Positions 36,171 to 45,821 of a stretch of DNA of 64,000 bases are shown here, one piece after another. The position numbers and the translations under genes were made by a program. This DNA is from Paraburkholderia flagellata (GTDB lineage: Bacteria; Pseudomonadota; Gammaproteobacteria; Burkholderiales; Burkholderiaceae): contig NZ_JAJEJT010000002.1 of assembly GCF_021390645.1 (NCBI RefSeq), positions 744,001 through 808,000 on the forward strand, written 5' to 3'. The notes beneath the pieces are model-generated. The model worked only from the letters and a program-made list of their open reading frames with translations. It did no database searches and was not told where the DNA came from. Within the stretch, counting starts at the first letter, position 1. Each line of letters opens with the position of its first letter.

Positions 36171-36860
36171 ATGTCTGAGCAGAAAGCGCCGAATATGCCG
36201 GCGCGGATTTACAGCGACATCCTCACTCGCATCATCGAGGGCGAGTACAAGGAAGGGGAGCGCCTGCCGACCGAGCACATGCTCGCGGAGCGCTTCGCGA
36301 CTTCACGCCCCACGGTGCGCGAGGCGCTCGCCCAACTGCGCGCGGACGGTATCATCGCCACGCGCCACGGTTCGGGCACGACGGTCATGCGGCGCCCCGA
36401 TCCGGACGTGCGCCGCTTCGCGCCGCTCGAAACGCTGTCGGACATTCGCCGCTGCTACGAATACCGCGTGGTGGTCGAATCCGGAGCGGCCTCGCTCGCC
36501 GCGCAAAAAGCGGAAGACGAAGACATCGCCGCGATCCGGCGCGAGTGGGACAACCTGCAGACCATCATCGAGACCTCGGGCATCGGCGCGAAAGACGACT
36601 TCGCGTTCCATATGGCCGTAGCGCGCGCCTCGAAGAACCAGTTCTTCATCACGGCGCTCTCGGGCATCCAGGAACAGATGGTGTTCAGCATGAACCTGTC
36701 GCGCAACCTCTCGCTCGTGAAGTCGATCGAGCGGCAGCGCCTCGTGCAGCAGGAACACCTCGAAGTGCTCGAAGCGATCCAGGCGCGCGACGCCGAACGC
36801 GCATCGACGGCCATGCGCGCGCACCTCGAGCGCGCGGTGAACCGGATGTTCGGCTCCTGA
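36171..36860 (+). CDS. GntR-family regulator with FCD domain
   Basis: The 229-residue protein has a winged helix-turn-helix (residues 12-72; LPTEHMLAERFATSRPTVRE) and a C-terminal FCD domain. That domain has the metal/ligand residues Asp and His in DDFAFHMAVA and further His in HLEVLEAI and HLERAV. FCD regulators mostly repress sugar-acid and carboxylate genes through TTGT-N3-ACAA-like operators. Such sites occur before several units in this window. A GTG at 36156 is an alternative start. It ends the RraA-SMP30-epimerase gene row and is probably the regulator of the whole set. Confidence 0.9.
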   Translation: MSEQKAPNMPARIYSDILTRIIEGEYKEGERLPTEHMLAERFATSRPTVREALAQLRADGIIATRHGSGTTVMRRPDPDVRRFAPLETLSDIRRCYEYRVVVESGAASLAAQKAEDEDIAAIRREWDNLQTIIETSGIGAKDDFAFHMAVARASKNQFFITALSGIQEQMVFSMNLSRNLSLVKSIERQRLVQQEHLEVLEAIQARDAERASTAMRAHLERAVNRMFGS

Positions 36861-36878
36861 GCATTCTGGCTTGCTCGT

Positions 36879-36902
36879 AAGGGCGGCGCGCGTGCCGCCT
36901 TT
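36879..36902 (+). terminator. Possible terminator after gntR
   Basis: GGCGGC-N6-GCCGCC with flanking AA/TT pairs follows the regulator stop by 18 bp. The T-run is only three long, so it is weak. The sequence from 36903 to 37111 shows no gene. Confidence 0.4.
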
Positions 36903-37111
36903 GCGCAGTCGCTGGCTTCCCCTCGCGCGCCTTCTATCGCTACCGGCGAACCCGTCACCGAACGGCTTGAACCAGACGTTTCATATCGTCCCCGGCGTGG
37001 GACACGACGGTGCGCATGCTCACGTCGAGCTTCGCACTGGCGACGTTGTTCGATACGGGAAACTGCGGCCGTTGACGGCTCGCGCCTTGTCGCAAAAGAC
37101 CGAAAAAGCAA

Positions 37112-37150
37112 ACGGGCGTGAATCTCGCATTGCACGAGATTCACGCCCGT
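37112..37150 (-). terminator. Long hairpin downstream of phasin gene
   Basis: A 16-bp perfect stem (ACGGGCGTGAATCTCG / CGAGATTCACGCCCGT) with a 7-nt loop lies 55 bp after the phasin stop. On the minus strand it is followed by TTGCTTTTTC, so it probably terminates the phasin transcript. Confidence 0.75.
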
Positions 37151-37204
37151 CTTCAATCCAACTGGCGGCGGGTTGCCCCGCCAGTGGAAAGCGAAGCCTA
37201 ACGC

Positions 37205-37768
37205 TTACGCAGACTGCTTGGTGGCGCGCGCCGATGCTTGCGCGACGGCCTTCGTTGCGGCCTTGCCGGCGGCGTCGAAGTTGCTTTCCGCGAATTCCAC
37301 AGCCTGCTTCGCAGCCTTGTTCACCGACGAGTACGCGCTGTTGGTGGCGGTCAGCGCCGACTTGATCGCGGCGACAGCGGCTTCCGAGCCGGCCGGCGCG
37401 TTCTTCGCGGCGTTGTCCACGAACGTTTCGAGCGCGCGCTGCTGCGTTTCGAACTGCGACTGGGCGGCGGTAGCGAATTCAGCTTGCGTGGCCGAGACGA
37501 TGCCGTAGACGCTGCGGCCGTAGGCCAGCACCTTTTCAGCGGCGGGCTGGGCGAAACCGGCTTGCACGGCGAAGAAGCCTTGCGGGTCCTTGGCCGAGAA
37601 CGCGCGGTGAGCTTGTTCCTGGCCTTCGGCGAACGCCGAGCGAGCCGTTTCGATGTTGAGTTCGGCGAGCTTGATCGCGCCTTCGAATGCCTTGCTCGTC
37701 AGGCCGAAGAGGGCTTCGAGACCGGCTTTCTGGTTGGCGGCGAATTGTTCGGGGGTCGGCAGGTTCAT
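37205..37768 (-). CDS. phaP: Phasin, polyhydroxyalkanoate granule protein
   Basis: The 187-residue protein has the phasin 2 start ([20 protein letters not shown]) and long amphipathic, Ala-rich helices over its whole length. The C-terminus is Lys/Ala-rich ([20 protein letters not shown]). Phasins coat PHB granules and set their size and number. It is monocistronic, with its own promoter (TTGACA-16-TACTAT at 37885-37912) and downstream hairpin. Its regulation by a PhaR-type repressor is inferred from the repeats at 37859 and 37918. Confidence 0.95.
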   Translation of the reverse strand: MNLPTPEQFAANQKAGLEALFGLTSKAFEGAIKLAELNIETARSAFAEGQEQAHRAFSAKDPQGFFAVQAGFAQPAAEKVLAYGRSVYGIVSATQAEFATAAQSQFETQQRALETFVDNAAKNAPAGSEAAVAAIKSALTATNSAYSSVNKAAKQAVEFAESNFDAAGKAATKAVAQASARATKQSA

Positions 37769-37858
37769 GTCTCTTTCCTTTGGATTGACGCTACGCGTCG
37801 GTTTCGGTTACGAAAATGCGAAAACTTTCGGTTCGATCACCGGTTCGCGCAGACAGGG

Positions 37859-37931
37859 TTTTGTGCGTTGCAGCAATCGACTTCATAGTAACCCATCCAT
37901 AAATCGTGTCAAGAAGTTTTTGTGCGTCGCA
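37859..37931 (-). promoter_or_regulatory. Phasin promoter flanked by a repeated 14-mer
   Basis: On the minus strand TTGACA (37907-37912) and TACTAT (37885-37890) are 16 bp apart. TGCAACGCACAAAA (37859-37872) and TGCGACGCACAAAA (37918-37931) lie on the two sides of this promoter in the same orientation and differ at one base. This is a likely operator pair, PhaR being the usual phasin repressor. Confidence 0.65.
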
Positions 37932-38214
37932 ACAATTATGTAAACGCCTGATTTCTGGTGGAAATTTCCAACAGGATGGCGGGCGTCCAGATGGGCTGCG
38001 GAATGCATGAACCGCTTGAGCGCAGCGCTTCGCGTCTGCGGGCAAAATGGCCTTTCCCTCGGGGGCGCGCGGGCGGCGAAGGGTGGCCCGCACGCTGCCC
38101 GGGTTGGTCCCCAATCTGGCGATGGCGGCCCCGGCCGCGGCTCGAATGCGCTGAAGCAGGCGAACGGGCGCGGTGCGTGTAGCCGCCATTCGCGAATCCA
38201 TCAGGAGAGCGGTA

Positions 38215-39678
38215 ATGGGTGCATCGAACGACAAGTCTCTTGGCCATTCCACGACGAGCACGGGCGCGCCGGCTGTCAGCGACCGTAACTCGCTCACGAT
38301 CGGCCCCGACGGCCCGATCGTGCTGCACGACGTGCATTTCCTCGAGCAGATGGCGCATTTCAACCGCGAGAAGGTGCCCGAGCGCCAGCCGCACGCGAAG
38401 GGCGCAGGCGCATTCGGCGAATTCAAGACCACCGAGGATGTGTCGCGCTATACGAAAGCGGCGCTGTTCCAGAAGGGCGCGGCCACGGAAATGCTGGCCC
38501 GCTTTTCGACCGTCGCGGGAGAGATGGGCAGCCCCGACACCTGGCGTGACGTGCGCGGCTTCTCGCTGAAGTTCTACACGACCGAAGGCAACTACGATCT
38601 CGTCGGCAACAACACGCCGATTTTCTTCGTGCGCGACCCGATGAAGTTCCCGCACTTCATCCGCAGCCAGAAGCGTCTGCCCGACTCGGGCCTGCGCGAT
38701 GCCGAGATGCAATGGGACTTCTGGACCAACAATCCCGAATCGGCGCACCAGGTCTCCTACTTGATGGGCGAGCGCGGCCTGCCGAAAACGTGGCGCCACA
38801 TGAACGGCTACGGCTCGCACACCTATATGTGGGTGAATGCGAAGGGCGAGAAGTTCTGGGTCAAGTACCACTTCCACACGAACCAGGGCATGCAGTTCTT
38901 CACCAACGCCGAAGCCGCGGCAATGGCGGGCGAAGACGCCGACTTCCACCGCCGCGATCTGTTCGATGCGATCAAGCGCGGCGAATTTCCGGCGTGGACG
39001 CTCTCCGTGCAGGTCATGCCGTATGCGGAGGCGAAGAAGTACCGCTTCAATCCGTTCGATCTCACGAAGACGTGGTCGCACAAGGACTATCCGCTCATCA
39101 AGGTCGGCACGATGACGCTCAACCGCAACCCGGAGAACTTCTTCGCGCAGATCGAGCAGGCCGCGTTCTCGCCGGGCAACACGGTGCCGGGCATCGGGCT
39201 CTCGCCGGACAAGATGCTGCTCGGTCGCGCGTTCGCCTATAACGACGCGCAGCGTGCGCGTATCGGCACGAACTTCAACCAGCTGCCGGTGAATCGTCCG
39301 AAGGTGCCGGTGCAAACCTATATGTTCGACGGCAACATGGCCTACGAACATAGCGGCAACGCGCCGACCTATGTGCCGAACAGCTTCGGCCGCCCGTGGG
39401 CGGATACGACGGGCGCCGCGGACGACGGCTGGGAAGCCGACGGCGACCTGGTGCGCAGTGCCTACTCGCTGCATGCGGAAGACGACGATTTCGGCCAGGC
39501 GCACGATCTTGTGCGCAACGTCTACAACGACAAGCAGCGCGAGGCGCTGGTCCAGCAGGTGGTGGCGAGCCTGAATGGCGTGGGCAGCCCCGTGCGCGAA
39601 CGCGTGTTCGACTACTGGAAGAAGATCGACGCCGAAGTGGGCGGGCAGATCGAAAAGCAGGCGGGCAGCGCGAAGTAA
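38215..39678 (+). CDS. Monofunctional heme catalase
   Basis: The 487-residue protein has the catalase N-terminus ([20 protein letters not shown]) and the distal His60 in [14 protein letters not shown]. It has the [20 protein letters not shown] region and the proximal heme-ligand motif [14 protein letters not shown]. It degrades hydrogen peroxide in the cytoplasm. The ATG at 38215 follows AGGAGAG at 38203-38209. A terminator follows. Length fits the small-subunit clade. No OxyR gene is adjacent. Confidence 0.95.
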   Translation: MGASNDKSLGHSTTSTGAPAVSDRNSLTIGPDGPIVLHDVHFLEQMAHFNREKVPERQPHAKGAGAFGEFKTTEDVSRYTKAALFQKGAATEMLARFSTVAGEMGSPDTWRDVRGFSLKFYTTEGNYDLVGNNTPIFFVRDPMKFPHFIRSQKRLPDSGLRDAEMQWDFWTNNPESAHQVSYLMGERGLPKTWRHMNGYGSHTYMWVNAKGEKFWVKYHFHTNQGMQFFTNAEAAAMAGEDADFHRRDLFDAIKRGEFPAWTLSVQVMPYAEAKKYRFNPFDLTKTWSHKDYPLIKVGTMTLNRNPENFFAQIEQAAFSPGNTVPGIGLSPDKMLLGRAFAYNDAQRARIGTNFNQLPVNRPKVPVQTYMFDGNMAYEHSGNAPTYVPNSFGRPWADTTGAADDGWEADGDLVRSAYSLHAEDDDFGQAHDLVRNVYNDKQREALVQQVVASLNGVGSPVRERVFDYWKKIDAEVGGQIEKQAGSAK

Positions 39679-39714
39679 GCCGCTCAAGCCGCGAACGCGG
39701 CGCCGCCGCGCAAG

Positions 39715-39750
39715 AACCGGAACGGTCTTCACGACCCGTTCCGGTTTTTC
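39715..39750 (+). terminator. Rho-independent terminator after catalase
   Basis: AACCGGAACGG pairs with CCGTTCCGGTT across a 10-nt loop and is followed by TTTCTTTT, 36 bp after the catalase stop. Confidence 0.88.
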
Positions 39751-39971
39751 TTTTGCGCCACGCCATTTCAGGGGCGCCACATGACGGCCGACCGCCGCCA
39801 AACTGGCAGAACCGCCATCTAGCGGATTCTGCAGCGTCAGGGACGAGGGGGCATAATGCGCGGGTCGCTGTGTGGGCAGCATCGCGCAACCCCGCCGGCG
39901 TGCGACGCGCGGCGGGAATAAATTGGCCGCGCCTTGCGTTATCCCTACTGATCCGCAACTGCCAGGCCCAC

Positions 39972-40589
39972 GTGAAAACTTCCCTTTCCGCCGAAACCAC
40001 CTTTGCCGATGCCGCCGCCGGCGCGCAGAAGTACACGGGTGTTGCCGTGCTATTGCACTGGTTGATCGCGCTACTGATCCTCACGAACGTCGCGCTCGGT
40101 CTGACCGCCGCGCTGCTGCCCGACGGCACGCTTTCGGACACGGCCATCCGCTTCGTGATCGACACGCACAAGTCGATCGGCATTACCGTGCTCGGGCTCG
40201 CGCTCCTGCGCGTGCTGTGGCGTCTCACCCATCGCCCGCCGCCGCTGCCCGCCGAATTCCCGGGCTGGGAACGTGCGTCGGCCCACGCCGCGCACGTCGC
40301 GCTCTACGTGCTGATCTTCGCGATGCCGCTCTCGGGCTGGCTGCACGACTCCGCCTGGGTCGCCGCCGCCTCGCATCCCATGTATCTCTTCGGCCTCGTG
40401 CAATGGCCGCGCATCGGCTTCATCATGAATCTCGATCCGGCCACGAAGGAACAGTTGCACAACCAGTTCGGCGCGCTGCACACGGCGTGCAGCTATGCGC
40501 TTTATGGCGTACTCGCGCTGCATGTTGCGGGCGCACTCAAGCATCAATGGATCGATCGTCATTCGGTGCTGCGCCGGATGATGCCGTGA
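39972..40589 (+). CDS. Cytochrome b561
   Basis: The 205-residue membrane protein has four hydrophobic helices. Its heme histidines are in LLHWLIALLI (about residue 27), IDTHKSIGITVLG (about 68), and later in LHVAGALKHQWIDRH. It matches bacterial cytochrome b561 (CybB), an inner membrane diheme protein that oxidises ubiquinol. A GTG at 39972 with CCAGG upstream is the chosen start. It follows catalase in the same direction but behind a terminator; both may serve oxidative-stress defence. Confidence 0.88.
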   Translation: MKTSLSAETTFADAAAGAQKYTGVAVLLHWLIALLILTNVALGLTAALLPDGTLSDTAIRFVIDTHKSIGITVLGLALLRVLWRLTHRPPPLPAEFPGWERASAHAAHVALYVLIFAMPLSGWLHDSAWVAAASHPMYLFGLVQWPRIGFIMNLDPATKEQLHNQFGALHTACSYALYGVLALHVAGALKHQWIDRHSVLRRMMP

Positions 40590-40609
40590 GCAACACGTAA
40601 GGGTTCGAC

Positions 40610-42076
40610 TTGAAAAATACGCTTGAAGAGGCGCTCGCCCGCACGTCGCCGCGCCTCGTGCCGCCTCCCACGCCGTTTGCGAGCATCGCGATTCATCTGG
40701 GTGTCATGGCGCTCTGGTTCGTGCTGTTCGCGCGCGCGTTCTTCCTGCAAGGCGTGGTCGCATGGTCCACTGGCATTGCCTATGTCGTCTACGACACGGT
40801 GTTGCTGCTGTTCGTCGCGTGGAAGGCGCGCGTGCTGCTTGCGCCTGCGGCAACGCCCGCCGCCGCAGGCGAGGCGAAGCTGCCGACGCTCGGCGTGATC
40901 GTCGCCGCGCACAACGAAGCAGCCGTGCTGCCGATCACGCTCGACGCGCTGTTCGCGCAAACCCGCGCCCCGCAGCAGATCGTGATTGCCGACGACGGCT
41001 CGACCGACGGTACGGCTGCGTTGCTCGCGCAGCGCTATGGCCTGGCCGATCCAGGCGTTGGGCAGATGAGCGCGCCTTCGGCGCAGTATCCGAATCTGCG
41101 CTGGCTGAAGCTCGCGCACGGCGGCAAGGCGCGCGCGCTCAACGCGGCGCTGCTTGCGATCGCAACGGAAACGGTCATGACCGTGGACGCCGATACGCTG
41201 CTCGAACCCGACGCATGCGCGGCGATGGCGAGCGCATTTGGTCGCGAGCCGGTACTTGTCGCGGCGGCGGGCCTGCTCACGCCGGTTTGCGACCATACGC
41301 TCAGCGGCCGCTTTTTCCAGTGGTTCCAGACCTACGAGTACATCCGCAATTTCATCTCGCGCTTCGCGTGGATGCGCGCCGACAGCCTGTTGCTCATCTC
41401 GGGCGCGTTTGCCTGCTTTCGCCGCGATGCCGTGATGGCCGTGGGCGGCTTCGATGCGGATTGCCTCGTGGAGGACTACGAACTGATTCACCGGTTGCGC
41501 CGTTATTCGGCACGTAACGCGCTGGGCTGGGACGTGCGCGTGCTCGGCACGGCCCGCGCGCGTACCGACGCGCCCGGTACGCTCACGACCTTCCTGCGTC
41601 AGCGCCGCCGCTGGTTCGCGGGCTTCTTGCAGACGCAGTACTGGTATCGCGACATGACCGGCAATCGCCAGTATGGAAAGCTCGGTCTCATGATGTTGCC
41701 CGTGAAGGCGTTCGACACCGTGCAGCCCATTTATGGCCTGACGGCGTTCGCGCTGTTGATCGGCTTTTTGTTCGATGGCCGCTTTACGATCGTGCTGCCG
41801 GTGCTCGGCGTGATCGTCGGCAAGATCGCGATCGACCTCGCGTTTCATTTGTACTCCGTACATCTTTACCGGCGCTGGAGCGGCGACCGCACGCACTCGA
41901 GCTTCGGCATGGCGTTCCTTGCCGCTGTCTTCGAGCCGTTCTCGTTCCAGTTGATGCGCCACAGTGGCGCTGCGCTCGGCTGGCTGCATTTCCTGCTCGG
42001 GCGGCGCAAGTGGGGCGTGCAAAACCGCACGGGCCTCGCGGCGGCGCGCAGCCGCGAGAGCGCAGCGTCCCAATGA
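40610..42076 (+). CDS. Membrane glycosyltransferase, family 2
   Basis: The 488-residue protein has two N-terminal membrane helices, a GT2 catalytic domain with IVIADDGSTDGT and TVDADTLLEPD (nucleotide and metal Asp residues), and LVEDYELIHRLR. It also has the QRRRWFAGF motif of processive, cellulose-synthase-like enzymes, followed by further membrane helices. It would polymerise or transfer sugars at the inner membrane. The start is TTG at 40610, supported by AAGGG six bases upstream; the next in-frame ATG would remove the first helix. No polysaccharide gene cluster surrounds it. Confidence 0.87.
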   Translation: MKNTLEEALARTSPRLVPPPTPFASIAIHLGVMALWFVLFARAFFLQGVVAWSTGIAYVVYDTVLLLFVAWKARVLLAPAATPAAAGEAKLPTLGVIVAAHNEAAVLPITLDALFAQTRAPQQIVIADDGSTDGTAALLAQRYGLADPGVGQMSAPSAQYPNLRWLKLAHGGKARALNAALLAIATETVMTVDADTLLEPDACAAMASAFGREPVLVAAAGLLTPVCDHTLSGRFFQWFQTYEYIRNFISRFAWMRADSLLLISGAFACFRRDAVMAVGGFDADCLVEDYELIHRLRRYSARNALGWDVRVLGTARARTDAPGTLTTFLRQRRRWFAGFLQTQYWYRDMTGNRQYGKLGLMMLPVKAFDTVQPIYGLTAFALLIGFLFDGRFTIVLPVLGVIVGKIAIDLAFHLYSVHLYRRWSGDRTHSSFGMAFLAAVFEPFSFQLMRHSGAALGWLHFLLGRRKWGVQNRTGLAAARSRESAASQ

Positions 42077-42168
42077 TCTGATATCCGCGGCATTCGACTT
42101 GCTCCCACGCTCACAGGGCCGCGCCGGGCGCGCGGCACCGGCCTTTAATCCGGTCAGGGAGAAGTCAA

Positions 42169-42351
42169 ATGCATCGATCCAGCGTCCTCGTTGTTCTATT
42201 GCCGTTCGCGCTTGCAGGCTGCCTGTGATTCAGCAGCAGCGATCCGAACCCACCTCCACCGCGAACCGTTGTTGTGCCGCAGCAGCCGGAAGCTGACGTG
42301 CCGCCACCGCCGCCACCCCCGCCGTGCGCGGCTTGTGTTGCGCCTTGCTGA
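42169..42351 (+). pseudogene. Small proline-rich lipoprotein gene with in-frame TGA
   Basis: An ATG at 42169, preceded by AGGGAGAAG, opens a lipoprotein signal (residues 1-18, lipobox LAGC). TGA at 42226-42228 interrupts it at codon 20. The same frame then continues for 40 more codons as a proline-rich secreted-protein tail (SSSDPNPPPPRTVV, then a run of prolines and CAAC) and stops at 42351. The continuous frame and composition show a former 60-residue lipoprotein inactivated by one nonsense change, or a base error in the sequence. Confidence 0.65.
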
Positions 42352-42356
42352 ATGAT

Positions 42357-43061
42357 TCACTGGCTTGCGGCGGCGTTGGGCATCGCGCCGTCCGGCGCTT
42401 TCGTGTCCAGCGCGTGCCGCACTTCCCGCATCAGGCTGCCCGCAAAGAGTACGTCCGGTACGGCTAGACCCGCAGAGCGCACCGCGCGCGCGGTCCACGT
42501 GTTGCACGTATGAAGGGCGTCGTAAGTCCCCGACGCCGCGAAATAGACGCTGCCCACATAGGGACCGTCGGCGAGGCGTCGCGGCGCGCCTGCCGCATCC
42601 GTTTCCAGCGACGCGCGCACATAGCGCTGGACGCTGGCAAGTCCGGCGTCGTCCACGGGCACTTCCACGACGTTCTGCGCGCCGAAGGCGACTTCCGGCG
42701 GCGCGCGCAGCACGGTCATCAGCACGGTGGCCTCGTTCGGCATGAGCGCACCGACCATCGTCAGCGGATCGTGGCGACCTTCCACTACGTACTGCCGCTC
42801 TCCGAAGCCGAAGCACAGGACCATGGCGTTGTCGAAGCCGCGCGCGAGTGCGCTGACCCAGGCATCGACGTCGTGCGCACGCAGGCAGATGTCGGTGTGC
42901 CAGTCGCGCTGCACGACGGCAACGTAGGTGCGCGTTGGACCATCGGCCACAGGTTCGATCGCGGCGGGCAAGGGGCCGTCCACGTTCGCGCATGCGCCGA
43001 GCACGAGCACGATCGCGCCAAGCGCTTGCCAGGCAGCCATTTTCGTAGGACGCTCGTTCAT
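42357..43061 (-). CDS. DUF2459 lipoprotein
   Basis: The 234-residue protein has a lipoprotein signal with lipobox LGAC and the DUF2459 (TIGR02117-type) features VVQRDWHTDICLRAHD near 49 and LHTCNTWTARAVRSAGL near 183-199. The conserved Cys and His suggest a hydrolase-like site, but the function is not known. The start at 43061 is chosen; in-frame codons up to 43238 would add an N-terminus unlike a signal peptide. It is divergent from the Anbu operon by 307 bp; no gene is seen in that gap. Confidence 0.8.
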   Translation of the reverse strand: MNERPTKMAAWQALGAIVLVLGACANVDGPLPAAIEPVADGPTRTYVAVVQRDWHTDICLRAHDVDAWVSALARGFDNAMVLCFGFGERQYVVEGRHDPLTMVGALMPNEATVLMTVLRAPPEVAFGAQNVVEVPVDDAGLASVQRYVRASLETDAAGAPRRLADGPYVGSVYFAASGTYDALHTCNTWTARAVRSAGLAVPDVLFAGSLMREVRHALDTKAPDGAMPNAAASQ

Positions 43062-43368
43062 GCAGGTCGCTTCGGTCATTGGAACCTGGGCCCATTTAGT
43101 TGCTTGTCGTTTCTGCATATACCGTGCCGCGAGAGCGCGGTGCACCACCTTGAAGCGCAGATGCGACGCCAAATTGACATGCTCCGTTTCGATACTGCCG
43201 ATCATGCCCTTGCTGCACCAATCGAGCGCATGAAACAACGCCCGATCGCGATGGCATACGCCTTGCTTTTTAGCTTGTACCGCAGCGCGCGACGCCTATC
43301 GCCTCAATCATGAGACGAAACGCGGCGGCGACGCTGACGCAGTTGCACTCACGCGCGAGAACGAACCG

Positions 43369-44775
43369 ATGCAAGTCCATGACGAAATGCGCGACGAGGG
43401 CGCGGTGCGCCCGCACTACGAACGCTTCCAGCAATGGCTGGAGAGGCAGACTGGCGAGACGATGGCGCGCAAGCGCGCCGAGGCGGACCTGTTGTTCAGG
43501 CGGGTCGGCATCACGTTCGCGGTGAATGGCGACCTCTCCGGCACCGAACGTCTGATTCCTTTCGACCTCATTCCACGCATCATTCCTGCAGACGAATGGG
43601 CTCTGCTCGAGCGCGGACTGCGCCAGCGCGTGCAAGCGCTCAACCTGTTCCTGCACGACGTCTATCACGAGCGCAACATCGTGCGCGCAGGCGTGATTCC
43701 GCCCGAGCAGGTCTACACCAATGCACAGTACCGTCCGGAGATGCAGGGCATCGACTTGCCGCTGGGCGTGTATGCGCATATCGCGGGCATCGACATCGTG
43801 CGCGATGGGCGCGACGGTGCGTTCTACGTGCTCGAAGACAATCTGCGCGTGCCATCGGGCGTCTCGTACATGCTCGAAAACCGCAAGATGATGATGCGGC
43901 TTTTTCCCGAGTTGTTCGTCCAGCACAAGGTGGCGCCGGTTGCGCACTATCCCGACCTGCTGCTCGATACGCTGCGCTCGGTGGCGCCCGAAGGCGTGGA
44001 CGATCCGACCGTGGTGCTGCTCACGCCCGGCATGTACAACTCCGCGTATTTCGAGCATACGTTCCTCGCGCAGCAGATGGGCGTCGAGCTGGTGGAGGGC
44101 AAGGATCTCTTCGTAGAGGATAACTACGTATTCATGCGCACGACGCAGGGGCCGCGCCGCGTGGATGTGATCTATCGGCGTGTGGACGACGATTTTCTCG
44201 ATCCCCTGGCGTTTCGCCCTGACTCCGCGCTCGGCGTGCCGGGGCTGCTCACGGCGTATCGCGCGGGCCGCGTCGTCCTCGCGAATGCAATGGGCACGGG
44301 CGTGGCCGATGACAAATCGATCTATCCGTATGTGCCCGACATGATCGAGTTCTATCTCGGCGAAAAGCCGATCCTGAAGAACGTGCCGACGTGGCAATGC
44401 CGCCGGCCTGACGATCTCGCCTGGACGCTCGAGCACCTGCCAGACCTCGTCGTGAAGGAGGTGCACGGCGCAGGCGGCTACGGCATGCTCGTCGGACCCG
44501 CTTCCACGCGCGAGGAAATCGAGGCGTTTCGCGCGCGGCTGCTGGCGCGGCCGGGCAATTACATCGCGCAGCCCACGCTGTCGCTATCCGCGTGCCCGAC
44601 ATTCGTCGAGGCGGGCATCGCGCCGCGCCATATCGATCTGCGGCCTTTCGTGCTCTCCGGCAAGACGATCCAGATGGCGGCTGGCGGCCTCACGCGCGTG
44701 GCGCTCAAGGAAGGCTCGCTCGTCGTCAACTCGTCGCAGGGTGGCGGGACCAAGGACACATGGGTGCTCGAATGA
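43369..44775 (+). CDS. Circularly permuted ATP-grasp protein (Anbu operon)
   Basis: The 468-residue protein is of the type 2 circularly permuted ATP-grasp family: FDLIPRIIPADEWALLERGL near 64, YVLEDNLRVPSGVSYMLENR near 153-172, and VKEVHGAGGYGMLVGP near 362. ATP-grasp enzymes form peptide-like bonds through acyl-phosphates. It is the first of four genes (ATP-grasp, alpha-E, transglutaminase-like, Anbu) that occur together in many proteobacteria. They are thought to make and process a small peptide or peptide tag. Confidence 0.9.
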   Translation: MQVHDEMRDEGAVRPHYERFQQWLERQTGETMARKRAEADLLFRRVGITFAVNGDLSGTERLIPFDLIPRIIPADEWALLERGLRQRVQALNLFLHDVYHERNIVRAGVIPPEQVYTNAQYRPEMQGIDLPLGVYAHIAGIDIVRDGRDGAFYVLEDNLRVPSGVSYMLENRKMMMRLFPELFVQHKVAPVAHYPDLLLDTLRSVAPEGVDDPTVVLLTPGMYNSAYFEHTFLAQQMGVELVEGKDLFVEDNYVFMRTTQGPRRVDVIYRRVDDDFLDPLAFRPDSALGVPGLLTAYRAGRVVLANAMGTGVADDKSIYPYVPDMIEFYLGEKPILKNVPTWQCRRPDDLAWTLEHLPDLVVKEVHGAGGYGMLVGPASTREEIEAFRARLLARPGNYIAQPTLSLSACPTFVEAGIAPRHIDLRPFVLSGKTIQMAAGGLTRVALKEGSLVVNSSQGGGTKDTWVLE

Positions 44776-44815
44776 TTTCAATTGCCATGATGCACGTACA
44801 AAAAGAGGTTCGATC

Positions 44816-45769
44816 ATGCTGAGCCGCACCGCCGATCATCTGTTCTGGATGGCCCGCTATATGGAGCGCGCGGAGAATACCGCGCGCATGCTCGACATCA
44901 ACCTGAAGGCGCTCCTGCTGCCCGGCAGCGCGGACGCAGAGGCGCGCACGCATCGCGCGATGCTGCGCATCTCCGAACTCGAGCCCGCCTTCGATGCCCG
45001 TCACGAGGAAACGACCAGCAGCAATGTGCTCAAATTTCTCGTTGCGGACCCAACGAATCCGTCGAGCATTTACTCGTGCCTGCAGGCGACCCGCGAGAAT
45101 GCGCGCGCCGTGCGCGGCACGCTCACCACGGAATGGTGGGAAACGATCAACGACACGTGGCTGCAATTCGTCGAGCTGTTGCGCGGGAGTGAGTTGGAGG
45201 CCCGTCCCGATGCGCTGTTCGAGTGGGTGAAGTTCCGCTCGCATCTCTCGCGCGGCGTGCGTCTCGGTACGGCGTTGCAGGACGACGCGCTGTTCTTCAC
45301 GCAACTCGGCACGTTCCTCGAACGCGCGGACAACACGGCGCGGATTCTCGATGTGCGTTTCGTCGACGTGGAGAACGCCGACTCGCGCTCGGCCGCGCGT
45401 CAACTCGAGGACTTCTATTACTGGACCTCGATTCTCAGCTCGGTTTCCGCGCTCGAAATCTATCGCAAAGTTTACCGCGACGTGGTGACGCCTGCACGCG
45501 TGGTGGAGCTACTCATACTCAACCAGCAAATGCCGCGTTCGCTGCTGGCATCGCTGGACGGCGTCTGCACGAATCTCGCGATGCTGCGCACCGAGACCTC
45601 GCGCGAAGTCGAGCGCACTGCTGGCAAGCTGCGCGCCGAACTGCTTTACGCGGACCTGCGGCAGATCTTCTCGATGGGCGTGCATACGTTTCTCACGCAA
45701 TTTCTTGCGCGCGTGTATGAGCTGGGCAATCAGGTTGCTCGCACGTATTTGATGTTGCCGGTTGGTTAG
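44816..45769 (+). CDS. Alpha-E domain protein (Anbu operon)
   Basis: The 317-residue all-helical protein starts with the alpha-E hallmark MLSRTADHLFWMARYMERAE. It recurs with LFWM/YMERAEN-like signatures (FLERADNTARILDVRFVD near 167). Its biochemical role is unknown. In many genomes it accompanies circularly permuted ATP-grasp and transglutaminase-like proteins. It lies 40 bp after the ATP-grasp gene. Confidence 0.9.
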   Translation: MLSRTADHLFWMARYMERAENTARMLDINLKALLLPGSADAEARTHRAMLRISELEPAFDARHEETTSSNVLKFLVADPTNPSSIYSCLQATRENARAVRGTLTTEWWETINDTWLQFVELLRGSELEARPDALFEWVKFRSHLSRGVRLGTALQDDALFFTQLGTFLERADNTARILDVRFVDVENADSRSAARQLEDFYYWTSILSSVSALEIYRKVYRDVVTPARVVELLILNQQMPRSLLASLDGVCTNLAMLRTETSREVERTAGKLRAELLYADLRQIFSMGVHTFLTQFLARVYELGNQVARTYLMLPVG

Positions 45770-45821
45770 CGCGATTGCGCGCTCATCGATATCCCGAACG
45801 TCTCGATGGAGGATTCACCTC

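Noticed and set aside
36861..37204. Small genes in the gntR-phaP gap
   Set aside because: Open frames there have no ribosome binding site or recognisable composition; the region holds only hairpins.
42226..42228. Selenocysteine recoding of the TGA in the small lipoprotein
   Set aside because: There is no hairpin directly after the codon and no selenoprotein family match; a nonsense change is simpler.
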